DNA of 64,000 nucleotides from positions 980,106 to 1,044,105 of the forward strand of contig NW_002060950.1 of assembly GCF_000150275.1 (NCBI RefSeq), written 5' to 3'. The translations under genes were made by a program, and so were the position numbers. How positions within the stretch are numbered: the first letter of the stretch is position 1; the number at the start of each line of letters is the position of its first letter. The stretch comes from Trichoplax adhaerens (Eukaryota; Placozoa; Uniplacotomia; Trichoplacea; Trichoplacidae). Below, one piece after another: positions 11,601-23,625 of this stretch. The notes under the pieces were generated by a model, which did no database searches, had not been told where the DNA came from, and worked only from the letters and a program-made list of their open reading frames with translations.

Positions 11601-14600
11601 GTAAATTAGATTGGATCAGCTATTTAATTAAAAGATCTAATAGCTTACTTTATCGCTAGATTTCTTAATATCAAAGTCGGTAGGAATAAATTCATTACGC
11701 CTTGGCAAATTTAAGCCGTCAGTTTCTCCAACTTCAGCCCAGCTCTAAATTTAATCATCGAAAATGTTATTTGTAAGTTTCGCTGATAGACTTGACTTGT
11801 ACATGCTATTCATATACCGTAGCATATAATTTTTGCTTTATTTCATGAACTGTACATCATATATAAATCGTATGCTATAATAATATTCATTAGCATAAAT
11901 ATTATTTATAACAGTAAACTGGTAATTCTTTCACCTGGATTAAATCGAGTGGTATTTTTTCCTCTTTGTATCGGGTTCCGTACCACTCTTCTGTCTTATC
12001 TGCTATATCTTCGAATTTTGGGGAAATCACAAAAAGCCTATATATCAGATATTTAAGCATAAATATGATACTTTGGTTATGAATGTAAAAAATCACCATC
12101 TTAATGAAGAACATATTATAATATCGAAGTCTCTTTACCTAAACGACTCTGGACGTAAATGGTCTAACACTTCTTTTATTATGTCAGGAGAATATGATTG
12201 CATAAGAAACTGAGCACATAATACTTCTTCTAAAGGATATTTCTATAAACGTTAAATTATTATTTAGTTATTAATAGTAAAATTTGATATGCCTTAAGAA
12301 AATTTTAAGAAACATTTCATCAAATAATTTATCATTCATTGGCTGTCTTTACTTGCAAAGACGAGGCTAAATAAACTGCGTAGCCCTGAGGACGTTCCCT
12401 ATCCTTAAAGCGAAAATTCATTTCTCCAAGATTCTGTATCGAATTAATGTAAAAATGATATTACTTAGAATTATTTTATTGTAAAGAAGGCACCAAAGTG
12501 CGTGTTAATGAAAGTTATTAGTTATTCGTAGAAAACTTTACTTGGCATTCTGTAAATATCCATTCTTGTGGACCAGAATTTCTTAATAACGTCAAATACT
12601 GGAATATGTAGGAGATTATTTCGTTCAAATGATCTAGTAATCAAGAAATAATCAATCAATAATTTCTTTTCAGTTAGAAGCAGTTTTGCTGTTGTACAAG
12701 ATCTTACTAAATCCCTCCTCTGTAAGTTTGCAGCTTATCATAAAGAACATGAATCCTTTTGCTCCATGTTTGGCTCCAGCTTGTAACGTATTAATCCAGC
12801 CTATTTATTGCAATAATAATGCTTAAAACATTTTTGCTGCAAAATATGCTTATATAATTGTGCCAAGATAGATTCGTTAGAATTATAAGTTTTGCTTGCT
12901 AATTGATAATTATAGTTAGTAAGATTAATTAATTAACCTTTAGATTTGAGCAAAGATAATAAGCTGCCAGAACCTTCATGACCAACTAAATGAGCAATGT
13001 AGTGGCAAGGCTATAATAGGAGCAAGATAATTAATTATGGAAAGTAATTAAAACCTCATTTACCATTTTTAAATCTTATAATCCTTAACGCATTATACTC
13101 AATCATTCCCATAAGCACGATAATTTAGTCGTCCATTCTACAGTATTACCTTTGATGTATAATGTTCAGACATATCCGGTAAGGGGAACAGAAGCTCTAT
13201 AATAGGTGTATCTTTAATCGGCACAACACAAAACTTCGTCTAAAAATTTTCGAGAATGAATCTTATTTAAATCTATTTAATTAGGACAGCATTCAGAGTA
13301 GTAGGAATTTTAGCCTTTGTACAATTTAATTTAGTTTAAACCTGTAATTCATCAGCACCGTACGGATGATCGTTAAATTCCGGTTTTAAGATATTTTTAT
13401 CGACAATTGAACTAAAACATTCGATTGCTATTTTTGATAAATCATCTAAAGATTCTAAAAGTTAAATAAAAGATATCATAATAGATTTATCTTTCTATAA
13501 TTATTTACTTGTACGTAATTTTGCGTAATATGAGAAATAAGGTTCAAATTTCAGTTTAACATCTAATTAAGATACCTTTACTAACAATAGCCAAAGTCAT
13601 TAAATTAGCGGAATAGTATTGAGAGTGAAATTTCAACAGCTCTTCCCTGACGTCAATCTTCTTTTCAAGTGCTCGTGTGCCAAGGGTATATAAATTGCCT
13701 ATGCAACGTTAAATAGGTAAAATAACTGAATAAATACTACGAATTGATGTTATTTTTCTCGATATAAGAACTAAAGGCAAAGGACGTCAGTTGATGACAT
13801 CCGCAAGCAATACATATCGAAAGAAATTGCAATAAGATAATATATAGACGTACTACAGTATTTATTGCCGTTACTGATCAAATGGGTTGAGTTACTTGCA
13901 TACGCTTAAGTATATAATACACCTGTTCTCATTACATATCGAAAGAAATTGCAATAAGATAATATATAGACGTACTACAGTATCTATTGCCGTTACAGAT
14001 CAAATGGGTTGAGGTACTTGCATACGCTTAAGTATATAACGCACCTGTTCCAAATTTTGAGAAAGGATGAGATGGCTTGCATGTAGATTTATCTAGCTGA
14101 GATAAGCGCCATAAATCGCTCTTTTTATTATTGTCATTTTCTGCAATTATATATAATTAATTGATTAATAAGGAATTGTTTATAGTCAACTGAATCATTA
14201 TAGTTACAGTATATAATGGTATGCGTCAACGAAAACCGTAGTATTTTCGTTCACTTTCGTAAAGCATCCAAGATAGGCGAATTAATACGTTGTACCTGAA
14301 TTGATCGCTTTGACTTCTCGATCTTTTGAGTCAGCATTGAATAATGGAGCGATAAAGAATTGTGAAAATCTATATACATGAAAAATTTTTTATAACAAAT
14401 TTTAGCCTAAATAAAACAAGTATAGACATATGCACTCTTTGATTGCGGTATAACCTATCCAATGCTTCCTGTAAATATTGTGTCGCAACTTCAAAGTAGT
14501 AGTTAGTATGCTCGGCTGAAGTGAAAGCATTGGATGAGCCACTGTGCTCGCTTAAAAACTATGAAGAGAAATTAAGTCATTATGAATAAATATGAACTGC

Positions 14601-16540
14601 ACACGTCTACCTTTATGAAGGGAAAATGTTTAGTCGTATGAGAATAATACCTGTGAGAAACCGTTTTCCAATGGATACTAGGCATTGTATTGGAAATTAT
14701 AAATGGTAGTATTAGTGATTATATTCGAAAATTATACGATCAATGTTTATTATTGCCAATGACGTTGACTATAATCCGATTGCAGTCAGATTGTGCAATA
14801 CTGTACGCATAGCATGACTAAAAGTAGTTTGGTAATGGGGCAAGCAACGGTAAATCAATCTTGGTGGTATAGCAATGTACCAGATAAATAGTGACAGTAC
14901 AGTATAGCAGTTTTCATAGGAGACGTAATGTCGTGTCGATATTTTTGTTCAATAAATACGTAGTTTGTAGCTTAATAGACCACCATGCAGACGAAGATTG
15001 TTCATTTAGATTAGCTAGTCTTATTGATAAAGATAACACATTACATGCAGTACAGTATAAAGAAAGCAAATGGTATGGAAGTGAATGTTGCCAATTCTTA
15101 GGGCAATTTTAGTATTATGTCGATTGGTATCCACCTGATATGTTTTACAGTATTTCTATATATGTATTTTGTAATGCTACGCTTAAGATGGATGGATGAT
15201 AACTGCGTTATTATCTACAGTCCATATTGATAGTTAACTTACGCTGTATAATTATAGAATCAATTATCGTGACTAATTTACAATTTACAAGTCTGCCTAA
15301 TTCTAGATATGGATATCATAAACTATGTATTGTACAACGTTACACTGTAAGTGTTGACGGCGCACATATAAAAGCCGTTGTAATTATCAATAAACGTATG
15401 AGTGGTAGTAAGTACTTAGCTTTGTCAGTATTCGAAAATTAGTCAGAGTGATCCGAACTTTACATACGGTTGGAGTATCAACTCTAGTTAGTTCATACAC
15501 AATACCACCCATGGATTCTATTAAACATCACAACATTGTAAAATATTACCTTTTCTGTACCGAGGAAAAGCATATGCTCGCAAAAGTGGGCTAATCCAGG
15601 TAGTTCTGGAGGATCCATTAAATGACCTGCATATCAAAGAAGATTTCAGTATACTGTACACTGTACAGTACGGTATGGACTGGTATTTCCATACTCTACT
15701 TTAACATGATTAGCGACAAGAAAAATATACTTTCCAATTACATATCGTCTAATTAAGGATACGATGCTGTTCATCGTTTTGGTGCGAGCGTGTCTATGTG
15801 CATGTAATATAGACTCTACAATCTACATTTGTATTTCTACACCTAAATTGGAAATATATTTGGAGCATTGAAAGTAGATCACATTCATCAAACCATCATT
15901 ACACCCATGATACCATTGGTTGACAACAAGTACGAGTACAGTACTGTATATTGGTCATGTAAGTAGCATTGACAATCATTGTCCAAGTTAATTAAAGTAA
16001 TGATGTATAGTGTTCATTCTGAAGCGAAAGAATACAGTATTATATTTTTTTTTGTTTTTTTTTTAGGACGGATTGAAGAGCAGTTTTTAAAGAATAGCAG
16101 GGAAGATTTGGTAGTCGTCTACAGCTAATTTTATCCTCGATGTCTTTCAATGATGATAGAGATTGAAGACTACAGTCTCCATCAACCATTGAAGTTTACG
16201 TCAACTACTGTTCAGATCTATGTGCTCTCCACTCATTTTATTCAGCTATCAGGGTCGAAAGGATGGAATATACTGTATATATGTCAATTCAATCAGAAAA
16301 CTGACCAGACTGTGATACTAGCATGACTGTATGAAAATAAAAATAAAAATTTTAAAAATTCAATATCCAACCTATGTGAACATCCAACGATGCAGCTGCC
16401 TTGTCAGCTTTATCATCTTGTACTAAGATGACCTTGATATGATTGCTTAATTGCAAGCTACGGTATAATCGTTTATCCTCCGCAGAACGAATGATATTAT
16501 CACTGGCTCGAAGTACTCGAGGATCAATCACCTTTTCCAT
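8673..16540 (-). CDS. IDE: Insulin-degrading enzyme (insulysin), M16A zinc metallopeptidase
   Basis: IDE cleaves insulin, amyloid and other short peptides inside a closed chamber. All 32 exons fit in phase (2925 nt, 974 residues): 16372-16540, 15550-15626, 14651-14677, 14455-14558, 14296-14369, 14045-14140, 13576-13698, 13342-13454, 13150-13239, 12938-13010, 12708-12800, 12542-12633, 12353-12433, 12139-12242, 11935-12037, 11649-11744, 11559-11585, 11363-11445, 11104-11248, 10916-11026, 10685-10805, 10520-10611, 10317-10428, 10146-10213, 9953-10052, 9831-9874, 9663-9743, 9431-9578, 9271-9332, 9090-9159, 8968-9017, 8673-8768. The inverted zinc motif HFCEH has His70, Glu73 and His74. The distal zinc ligand is Glu151, 77 residues after His74 as in the family. 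C-terminal-half substrate-binding residues are conserved in [14 protein letters not shown]. The start corresponds to the short, cytosolic Met used in vertebrate IDE, and length matches that form. There is no nardilysin-type acidic insert. It ends in Ser-Lys-Leu, a peroxisomal signal. Two exons are only 27 nt. Confidence 0.96.
13811..14050. repeat. Direct tandem duplication (122 bp) at the exon 6 donor of IDE
   Basis: Two nearly identical copies begin 'tacatatcgaaagaaattgc' at 13811 and 13933. On the coding (-) strand the second copy ends at the real 5' splice site of IDE exon 6 (ACAG|GTGCG, exon end 14045). The first copy therefore carries a duplicated, donor-like ACAG|GTGTA within the intron, 122 nt further on. 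Confidence 0.9.
14678..15549 (-). other. Long second intron of IDE
   Basis: This 0.87-kb intron lies between exons 2 and 3. Short open frames on the + strand (14891-15112 and 15227-15442) show no family features and no splice continuity, so I treat them as chance. Nothing else is seen. Confidence 0.6.
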
Positions 16541-17117
16541 GGCTAATTTTTGGCCCTTTTTGCTCTGTAATGATGTGAAAATTTCAAAGGCAATCTCGCT
16601 AAATGCTTTGCTAAATTATGAATTCAATAGACAACTGTGTTGAGCTGATATAGTGATCGTGTTCCCCTGGAGTACGTGTGTATGTGTAGCTCGTTCCCAT
16701 CCATCAATTCAACACACAACTGTGTTGAGCTGATGTATTGAACGTGTTCCACTGGAGTACGTGTGTACACTGTACTGTACAGTGTACAGTATGTGTAGTT
16801 CGTTGCCATCCATCAATTCAACACACAACTGTGTTGAGCTGATGTATTGAACGTGTTCCACTGGAGTACGTGTTTATGTGTAGTTCGTTGCCATCCATCA
16901 ATACACAACTGTGTTGAGCTGATGTGCTGTGCAGTACAGTATTGAACGTGTTCCACTGGAGTACGTGTGTATGTGTAGCTCGTTCCCATCTATCAATTCA
17001 ACACACAACTGTGTTGAGCTGATGTATTGAACATTTGAACGTGTGCATGTGTGGCTCGTTCCCATGAATTATACTGTACTGTATGTAGGTAATCCAATGA
17101 ATTCAACAGATAACTGT

Positions 17118-17410
17118 TAGTACTGTGGACGTTAGCCAGTTTTAATGAACGAACGTACGAACGTCCAATTTGAACGTCGGACGTTCATTGAACGTACCAA
17201 CGTACAGTACTGTACAGTAGTCTTACATGTACAGTACACCGTACTGTACAGTACAGTGTACACTATGTATATACTGTAGTGTTAACACTGTACACTGTGT
17301 ACTGTATACTATGTATACTGTAGTCATGACTAGTACTGTGGACGTTAGCCAGTTTTAATGAACGAACGTACGAACGTCCAATTTGAACGTCGGACGTTCA
17401 TTGAACGTAC
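17118..17410. repeat. Direct repeat pair of an ACGTTC-rich palindromic block
   Basis: An ~80-bp block starting 'tagtactgtggacgttagcc' occurs at 17118 and 17331 (period 213). Inside each copy are nested inverted words (GAACGTCGGACGTTC, GAACGTACGAACGTC), so each block can fold on itself. A related GAACGTCC-rich patch lies at 17610-17690. Confidence 0.85.
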
Positions 17411-17478
17411 AGTACCAACGTACACAGTGTACTGTACAGTGTTAACACTACAGTATATACATAGTGTACACTGTACTG
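17249..17478. repeat. Perfect 45-bp inverted repeat, 140-bp spacer
   Basis: The arm 17249-17293 is the exact reverse complement of 17434-17478. The arms centre on GTGTTAACAC, itself a palindrome. The spacer contains the second copy of the ACGTTC-rich block. Whether it is a cruciform-forming repeat or a remnant of an inverted transposon cannot be decided from sequence alone. Confidence 0.92.
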
Positions 17479-20400
17479 AAAGTGTTTGTAAAAGACGTTT
17501 GTACTACTGTACTGTATGTACTGTACTGTATAGTATTGGGGTGGGATTATACAAACTGACTGTATACACTGTACAGTACTGTACACTGTACACTGTACAC
17601 TACAGTTCGTCGACGTCCGATCTGACAACGAACGTACATACCGAACGTCCAAAATCGAACGTCCGTTGGACGTCCAATCGCTCGACGTCTACAGCACTAA
17701 TAACTGTATTGAGTTGAGGTATTGAACGTGTTCCACCGGAGTACGTTGGCATGTGTGGTTCGTTCCCATGAATTAATTATACTGTACATACAGTATGTAG
17801 GTAATCAATGAATTCAACAAACAACTGTATCGAGTTGAGGTATTGAACGTGTTCCACCGGAGTACGTTGGCATGTGTAGTTCGTTCTCATGAATTAATTA
17901 TACTGTACACTATACAGTATACAGTATGTAGATGAATTCAACAGACAACTGTATTGAGTTGATGTATTGAACGTGTTCCACTAGAGTTCGTGTCAATGTG
18001 TGGTTCGTTCCCATTAATTAATTATAATTATATAGGGGATTAAATTATATATACGTAATCAATGAATTCAACAGACAACTGTATTGAGCTGATGTATTGA
18101 TCGTGTTCCACTAGAGCACGTGTGTATGTGTCGCTCGTTGCCGTCCATCAATTCAGCACACAACTGTGTTGAGTTGATGGATTGAACGTCTTCCACTAGA
18201 GTACGTGTGTATGAGTGGTTCGTTCCCCATTCATTATACTGTAAGTAATTATTCTCAAGCGCTGAACTACTAACAAAGCCCCTGGCCAGGAAAGCTTTTG
18301 TTTGAGTTTGGAGACTAGTTTCAGTATGACTATAGTAGACGGCCAGGGAAATCCTCTACCAAGGTGAACTACACCGCAATTTGCAGCTTACAAGTGTCAT
18401 AGTAGACCGGAATTCTATACGATACCCTATAATATGTAGTAATGTACTGGATACACGATAGCGACTATTCTCAGCGATCACTCAATCAACGATAGTCCAA
18501 ATTTTCCACATGTCCTTTCAACGATTATTACGACGGATAATTTTGAAAATTTGCCATTAGATAGTACATATTTTCCACATGTCTGTAGCAATTCTCCATA
18601 TGCAATACATGAAGAATTGTATAGCACTCGCATACCATTTCTCTTGCTTCGGTATAGCGTTTATATTCGGTTATTATTGTTAAAGTTTGCCATTCACAAA
18701 AAATGGGAAAAATGGAGTACCGTAAAAATAAAAATAATAAAAACAATGTACAACATTGGATCCATGTACAGTATGTAGATTTCTAAATAGTTGAAAAAAT
18801 TTCTTCCTCTGCAGTAGATGAATTCGCCCTCTTACAGCGCTCATGCAGTATTAAATTGGCTAGTAGCGTATTAAAGGAGGAAATTAGCTTATATCAAAAA
18901 TCAATTAAAGCATTGAATTTTGCAGTATCTCAATAAACTTGCAGAGACTTTATGTAATTGTTGCAAAAACTCTTCGTGACTACAGGTGATACATTAGCAA
19001 TCAACGACTTTGTTCAGTATTGACTCTTCAATTTTGCTTGAATTGACTTTGTTGCTAGAATTATCGCTACGTATAAATTGAGCGCCTAGGTATTAAAGTG
19101 TAAAATAGCCTGGTCTTCATATTTATTTGCATATTCAACTCAAATGATAGCCAAACCACTCAAATTAGTGATAAGTTGAGCATGAAAGCATCAAAAATGT
19201 GACTTCGATAATTATAGGATAATGGATCTACTAGTCAAGCTGAAGCTGTAATGTAATATAGTAGTTTATAATTCTTATGCTTTTTCTACTCAGGAAGTGA
19301 ATAGTTTTTAACGCATCAAAGTGTAGACTTTAATTTATTGTTAAACATTTTATGTACCATTAATTCTGTATGATATTCATGTCATGTTGCTTGCCAGTGC
19401 TATAAAACGCATTGTAGGTAGATGATAGCTTCAAACGTAAGATTCTTATTTTACGCCAACATCGACTTGAAGAAGGAAGGTATCACTCTTCATAATTCAT
19501 ATAGGCATATTTCGATTCTTGTATTCAGATGCTTTCATAAAGTTAATTAAATTACACAGCAGGTGCCAAGAGTTGAAAGGAATTACAGGTCTATATCCCC
19601 ATTTTTATTATTATATAATTATAATTATATTAATCACCTCAGTGGGATTACCTAAACTACTGTAAATTTCCCTTAAATGCAACGGGAATTTCAGTTTGTG
19701 CAAATTTAAAATTTGACTGTAGATACATTAATAGTATCCATCGTGAATTTGCTACGTAAATTTACCCTATGTGCGTTTCATTCTCATCGTTGCTTGGCAG
19801 TAATTTCTATCGACGTTCGCAATTGGATTTTATACAAAATTGTTATTGTTCATTAAGTTTACCGACTTTAAAGATGCAGGGTATATTACAGTATGCGTAC
19901 ATCGCGGATGCAGATCTTGCATTCTATGCTTTCTCCACAGCAAGTAGCTTTTATCAATGGCTCGGTTAAATCTGTCTTAAACGTCGTGTACTAAAATTGA
20001 ACAGAATTCTGTATTAAGGGATGGATGCTGTATTTTGTAATAAATAAAATAAGCAAAGCTTTCAGCATGCACAGCTTTGTAAATTATTGCTGAACAAATA
20101 ATAACTTTCGAATGATCAACAATATACTGTACTTATAGAGTAAACCATGTCTAGAGAGTGTTATGCATGCAAGAATACAGTAGCCTGTTGTACTGCACCT
20201 AATGTGTTGCCATAAGAGAAAGTAATGAATTACTAAGATAAGGATATAATACGTTATTACGGTTATACTATTTAAATGCAATAAATCCTAAATCAATAGA
20301 GATTTTTAGTAAGTTTACTAAGCGGAGTGCATCAAAGTCCCTCGTGCCAACGTTAACGACTAAGAGTAGAAACATAACGGAGAGTAGATGCAGGCAAATA

Positions 20401-20674
20401 TCTACAGCATAAGAATGCGTCATAATCGCTTAATATCGCTAGGTAGATATCTTTACTCAGCCACTGCTATAAAAATAAGACCTTGTTTTTTTTATAGTCT
20501 ATGAAATTACTAAATACAACAGCACTTCCGCAAGCGGAGGAATTATGTAAAGAGACTGATTAAAATGAAGTATACTGTATATTGTAAACTAGTGTACAAT
20601 ATAGCGAATACATTGACATTTAAATTTGATATGCGTGCCAACGATTTATCATTGAAAGCGAATAATAACTGTAA

Positions 20675-20704
20675 GTCTCAATCGTGGTGAGCCAGGATTG
20701 AGAC
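20675..20704. repeat. Short perfect hairpin (9-bp stem, 12-nt loop)
   Basis: GTCTCAATC at 20675-20683 is the exact reverse complement of GATTGAGAC at 20696-20704. It is isolated from any gene. No function is implied. Confidence 0.6.
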
Positions 20705-21195
20705 AACTACATCTAACGGCATACTAAGAGTTAGTACTAGCCTCATATATACAGTACTGTAAGCCTTATCCTGATTACAGTTCTACAAAATCATTCTTTG
20801 CGACTCTTTCTGACTAACTATCAGCATTATTGCCCTCCTAATCAAGCTCCTTCCTTTATCCTTAACCTATCTCAACAATCGTCTGTAATTGGTTATCATG
20901 GTCAGTAACAAGATAAGATAGTTAACGTGCAGTAGAGGCTGTTGCAATAATTACTTAATGCTAATTTTTGAACTTTAAAATTGTGCATTTTGCTCTTCAG
21001 TTACAGTATACGACTATAGATTAATTATTGGATGTAATTTATGCAGTGGCTACAGATATGCAGCAATCGTAAAATTGATGCCGGTATAATCATGAACTCA
21101 AGATGTTATCAAGCATCTTTCATCCGAGTATTCTCATTGACGCCTATCTACGTACCACTTAAGGAAGGCTACTGATACAAAGTTTGAGAGTGCAT

Positions 21196-21280
21196 GTACG
21201 TTAGACCCTTCAGATTTTAACTCGATGTTGCAGCGTATAACTCTGAAGCATCAAGTTAAAATCTAAAGGGCCTAATGTAC
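21196..21280. repeat. Precursor-like hairpin, 32-bp arms and 21-nt loop
   Basis: Bases 21196-21227 pair with 21249-21280 at 28 of 32 positions. In a transcript of the - strand, three of the four differences become G-U wobbles, leaving one mismatch. In a + strand transcript only one becomes a wobble. The size (85 nt in total) matches a small-RNA precursor, but a short foldback element with C-to-T drift would look the same. Confidence 0.7.
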
Positions 21281-23284
21281 GTCTATATACTGATCGTACT
21301 TATGCTACACAATTAGTCAATATTGTCTACGTGCATGCCATGTAATTGCTTTGTGTCGTTAAACGACGATGGAGAATACAGTAGAAGTGTTTCACGGATT
21401 ATGAGACATTGATAACTATTATTAGATAACGTAAAGTAAAAAGCATAAGTACCCGTAAATACAGACGATTCTCAGTATATGAAGTATAACGAGCATGAGT
21501 TTTACTAGTAAAGTGTAAAGAAAGGGCATTAAGTGTAAGATACTATCAAATTCTGATCAGCAACGTAGTTACCCTTTATCTACTCCCAAAACAGTTTACT
21601 CTGCACTGAGTTTACTTGAAACACAGTTATAGATTAAACTACGTCGCTAGACATCTTCACAGTCTAATAATGAAGTAATTAATACATAAGAGTATATATA
21701 TATGTTATACTATACATATATACTGTATATTAATTAATTTATTAAATATATATATAGTAGTATGTACAATTGATTGTTTCGGCATCTGAATTCTAAATAA
21801 TTCATTTTAAATTTTGGGGACTTATTTTTATGAACATAATTTTACGTTGGACAATTTCTTAGATACTATCAACAGTATCGTTGATTTAGGCCTGGTTTGG
21901 AGGTAGCCAGTATGCTATAATTTAGCATAATAATCAGTCATCACTGTAACAGTTGGCTATGTATAGAATTTTTTTAATTTTCGCATCAGATTTAGAGTTG
22001 GAAGATGGCGCTTCACAGAACTCTACAGTACTGTACTGTAAGTCTGTAGCTATCTTGGAACTGAACAATGATAGTCAATCGCAGATAATGCAGCGAGATG
22101 AGAAACGACTTTCAGTACCATAAAATATGGAGGCTTATTTATTTTTCTATTCATTTTATTATACTTATTTATACGGTACCGATGAAACCGTACAATATAC
22201 CATACCGCACAAAACCAACTTAGCAGCAGGTTAGCAGCTAATTTGAATGTTAAATCTCTTTCTTTTTAGTAATAACGTCGGTTATCTACCACATCCTTAA
22301 CCTATCTCGAGTAGTGCAATCCTTATAAGTCAGACTATCATATTAGAATCATCACCTTGTAAATGACGATACACAAGCTTAACACTAAAGGTTGTAATTG
22401 TATGGATCCCTCGATCCGTGTAGGCCTGGTAAAAACGTCAATCATACGTCGATAGTATTAGTGAATTCATGAGTTAATATATCGTAGCGTTGCTATTTTT
22501 ACATTTGCTTTGGGCATCGGGCAGTTATCCCAAATACTTGCTTAATCAAGGATTAGTCCTATCTGTTTGCCAAAGAGTGATTCTTCAGTACTAGTTGCTA
22601 CAGTATTATTGGCCAATTTTTTTTCACAACGTCCTAGCTAATTTTCGTCAGTTGATGGTTTTTGCAAGGTGCTCAATGATGCTGACGACAGATTAATTAG
22701 TGTCGATTATAACAGCTATAATGTAACGATACTCGATGTAAAATTTGAGCAGTTCACAGTGGAACATGTTGCATAATTATAATAAAAGGTAACACATCAA
22801 TAAATACCGCAATTCATGTGCGGAATTATTATAAACTATAGAATTTAGATGTAGAAATTCGTTTGAACTGCGCTATCATCTGGGAGCTATTGTTCATCAT
22901 GAATCAACTTCTATTTAGTTCTAACCGTACGTCTTTGTTATACTTTGGCGTAAAATATTCTCCATGATGCAGTATTATGCGAAGTGGAAACGAGATGAAT
23001 TAGGAAAAGCCAAGAATAGTATTTTAATAATTGGATGTGACACACTCTACTGTAGTAATTAGGAAGCGAAAGAAATGTACTGCAGTTCTAAAGGTTGTTA
23101 AATAAAAGAAAAGGGGGAAAAATATTGCTGGTAGGCATCATTATGCAGTGATCGCCACGTTTAAGAAAGATCATACTCTTGGATTAATCAATATCAACTT
23201 AGCTTTGATTGATCATATCCATCCTTATGCAGTATAACATTCATTTACGAGTGTTCAAAATGAAGCTGTTAATGCGAAGCTAAT

Positions 23285-23290
23285 TTTATT
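23285..23290 (-). terminator. Possible polyadenylation signal of the first PP1-targeting gene
   Basis: AATAAA on the - strand lies about 335 bases after the stop codon of the CBM21 gene at 23626-24504. Other signals nearer the stop were not seen. Confidence 0.3.
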
Positions 23291-23625
23291 ACATCGTCGT
23301 CTTATTAGATACACTATAGAACATATATTAGATTTAACTACTGTACAGTATACTGTTATTCATTTGTTAACCGTTATGTTACAAATTGTTGAAGCTGATC
23401 GTAAGCAATTTAATAATCGTAGTGACCGTATTTACAATTTTAGGCATCCTAAATGGTATTGATATACTGTACACGCGGAGATTGTCAATGTATTCTATAC
23501 ATAAATAGATAGGACATTATGCGGGAGATAATAAAGGTAGTAATGCCATATGATAGACGGTAGAGATATAGTTAACCATGATGACAAATTTTATAGCATG
23601 CAGAGTAAATTGTATCTATATAGAA

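Larger units (their letters stand above)
16640..18240. repeat. Tandem array of ~80-130-bp units upstream of IDE, rich in palindromes
   Basis: The unit 'caactgtgttgagctgatg' followed by 'ttgaacgtgttccactggag', 'tacgtgt' and 'tcgttcccatc' recurs about ten times between 16640 and 18240 with variable spacing. Several copies are interrupted by stretches of TACTGTACAGTA-like palindromes, which account for the length variation. The array begins 100 bases upstream of the IDE start codon, so it occupies the promoter region. The block 17110-17480 holds a different repeat and a perfect inverted repeat, listed separately. Confidence 0.85.
18241..23625. other. Intergenic region without recognised genes
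   Basis: About 5.4 kb of AT-rich sequence lies between the IDE-upstream array and the first PP1-targeting gene. Open frames of 65-75 codons (for example 18551-18778, 19769-19969) have no recognisable domain, and some use non-ATG starts. Two inverted repeats stand out and are listed separately (20675-20704 and 21196-21280), as does an (AT)-rich patch near 21700-21760 that is partly self-complementary. Confidence 0.55.

Noticed and set aside
8673-16540. Nardilysin as the identity of the M16 gene
   Set aside because: No acidic insertion follows the N-terminal exon, and the start, length and C-terminus match IDE.
17358-17717. Overlapping frames of 119 and 84 codons on opposite strands
   Set aside because: They are rich in Tyr, Thr, Val and Cys because they translate TACTGTAC-type repeats. 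No domain is present.
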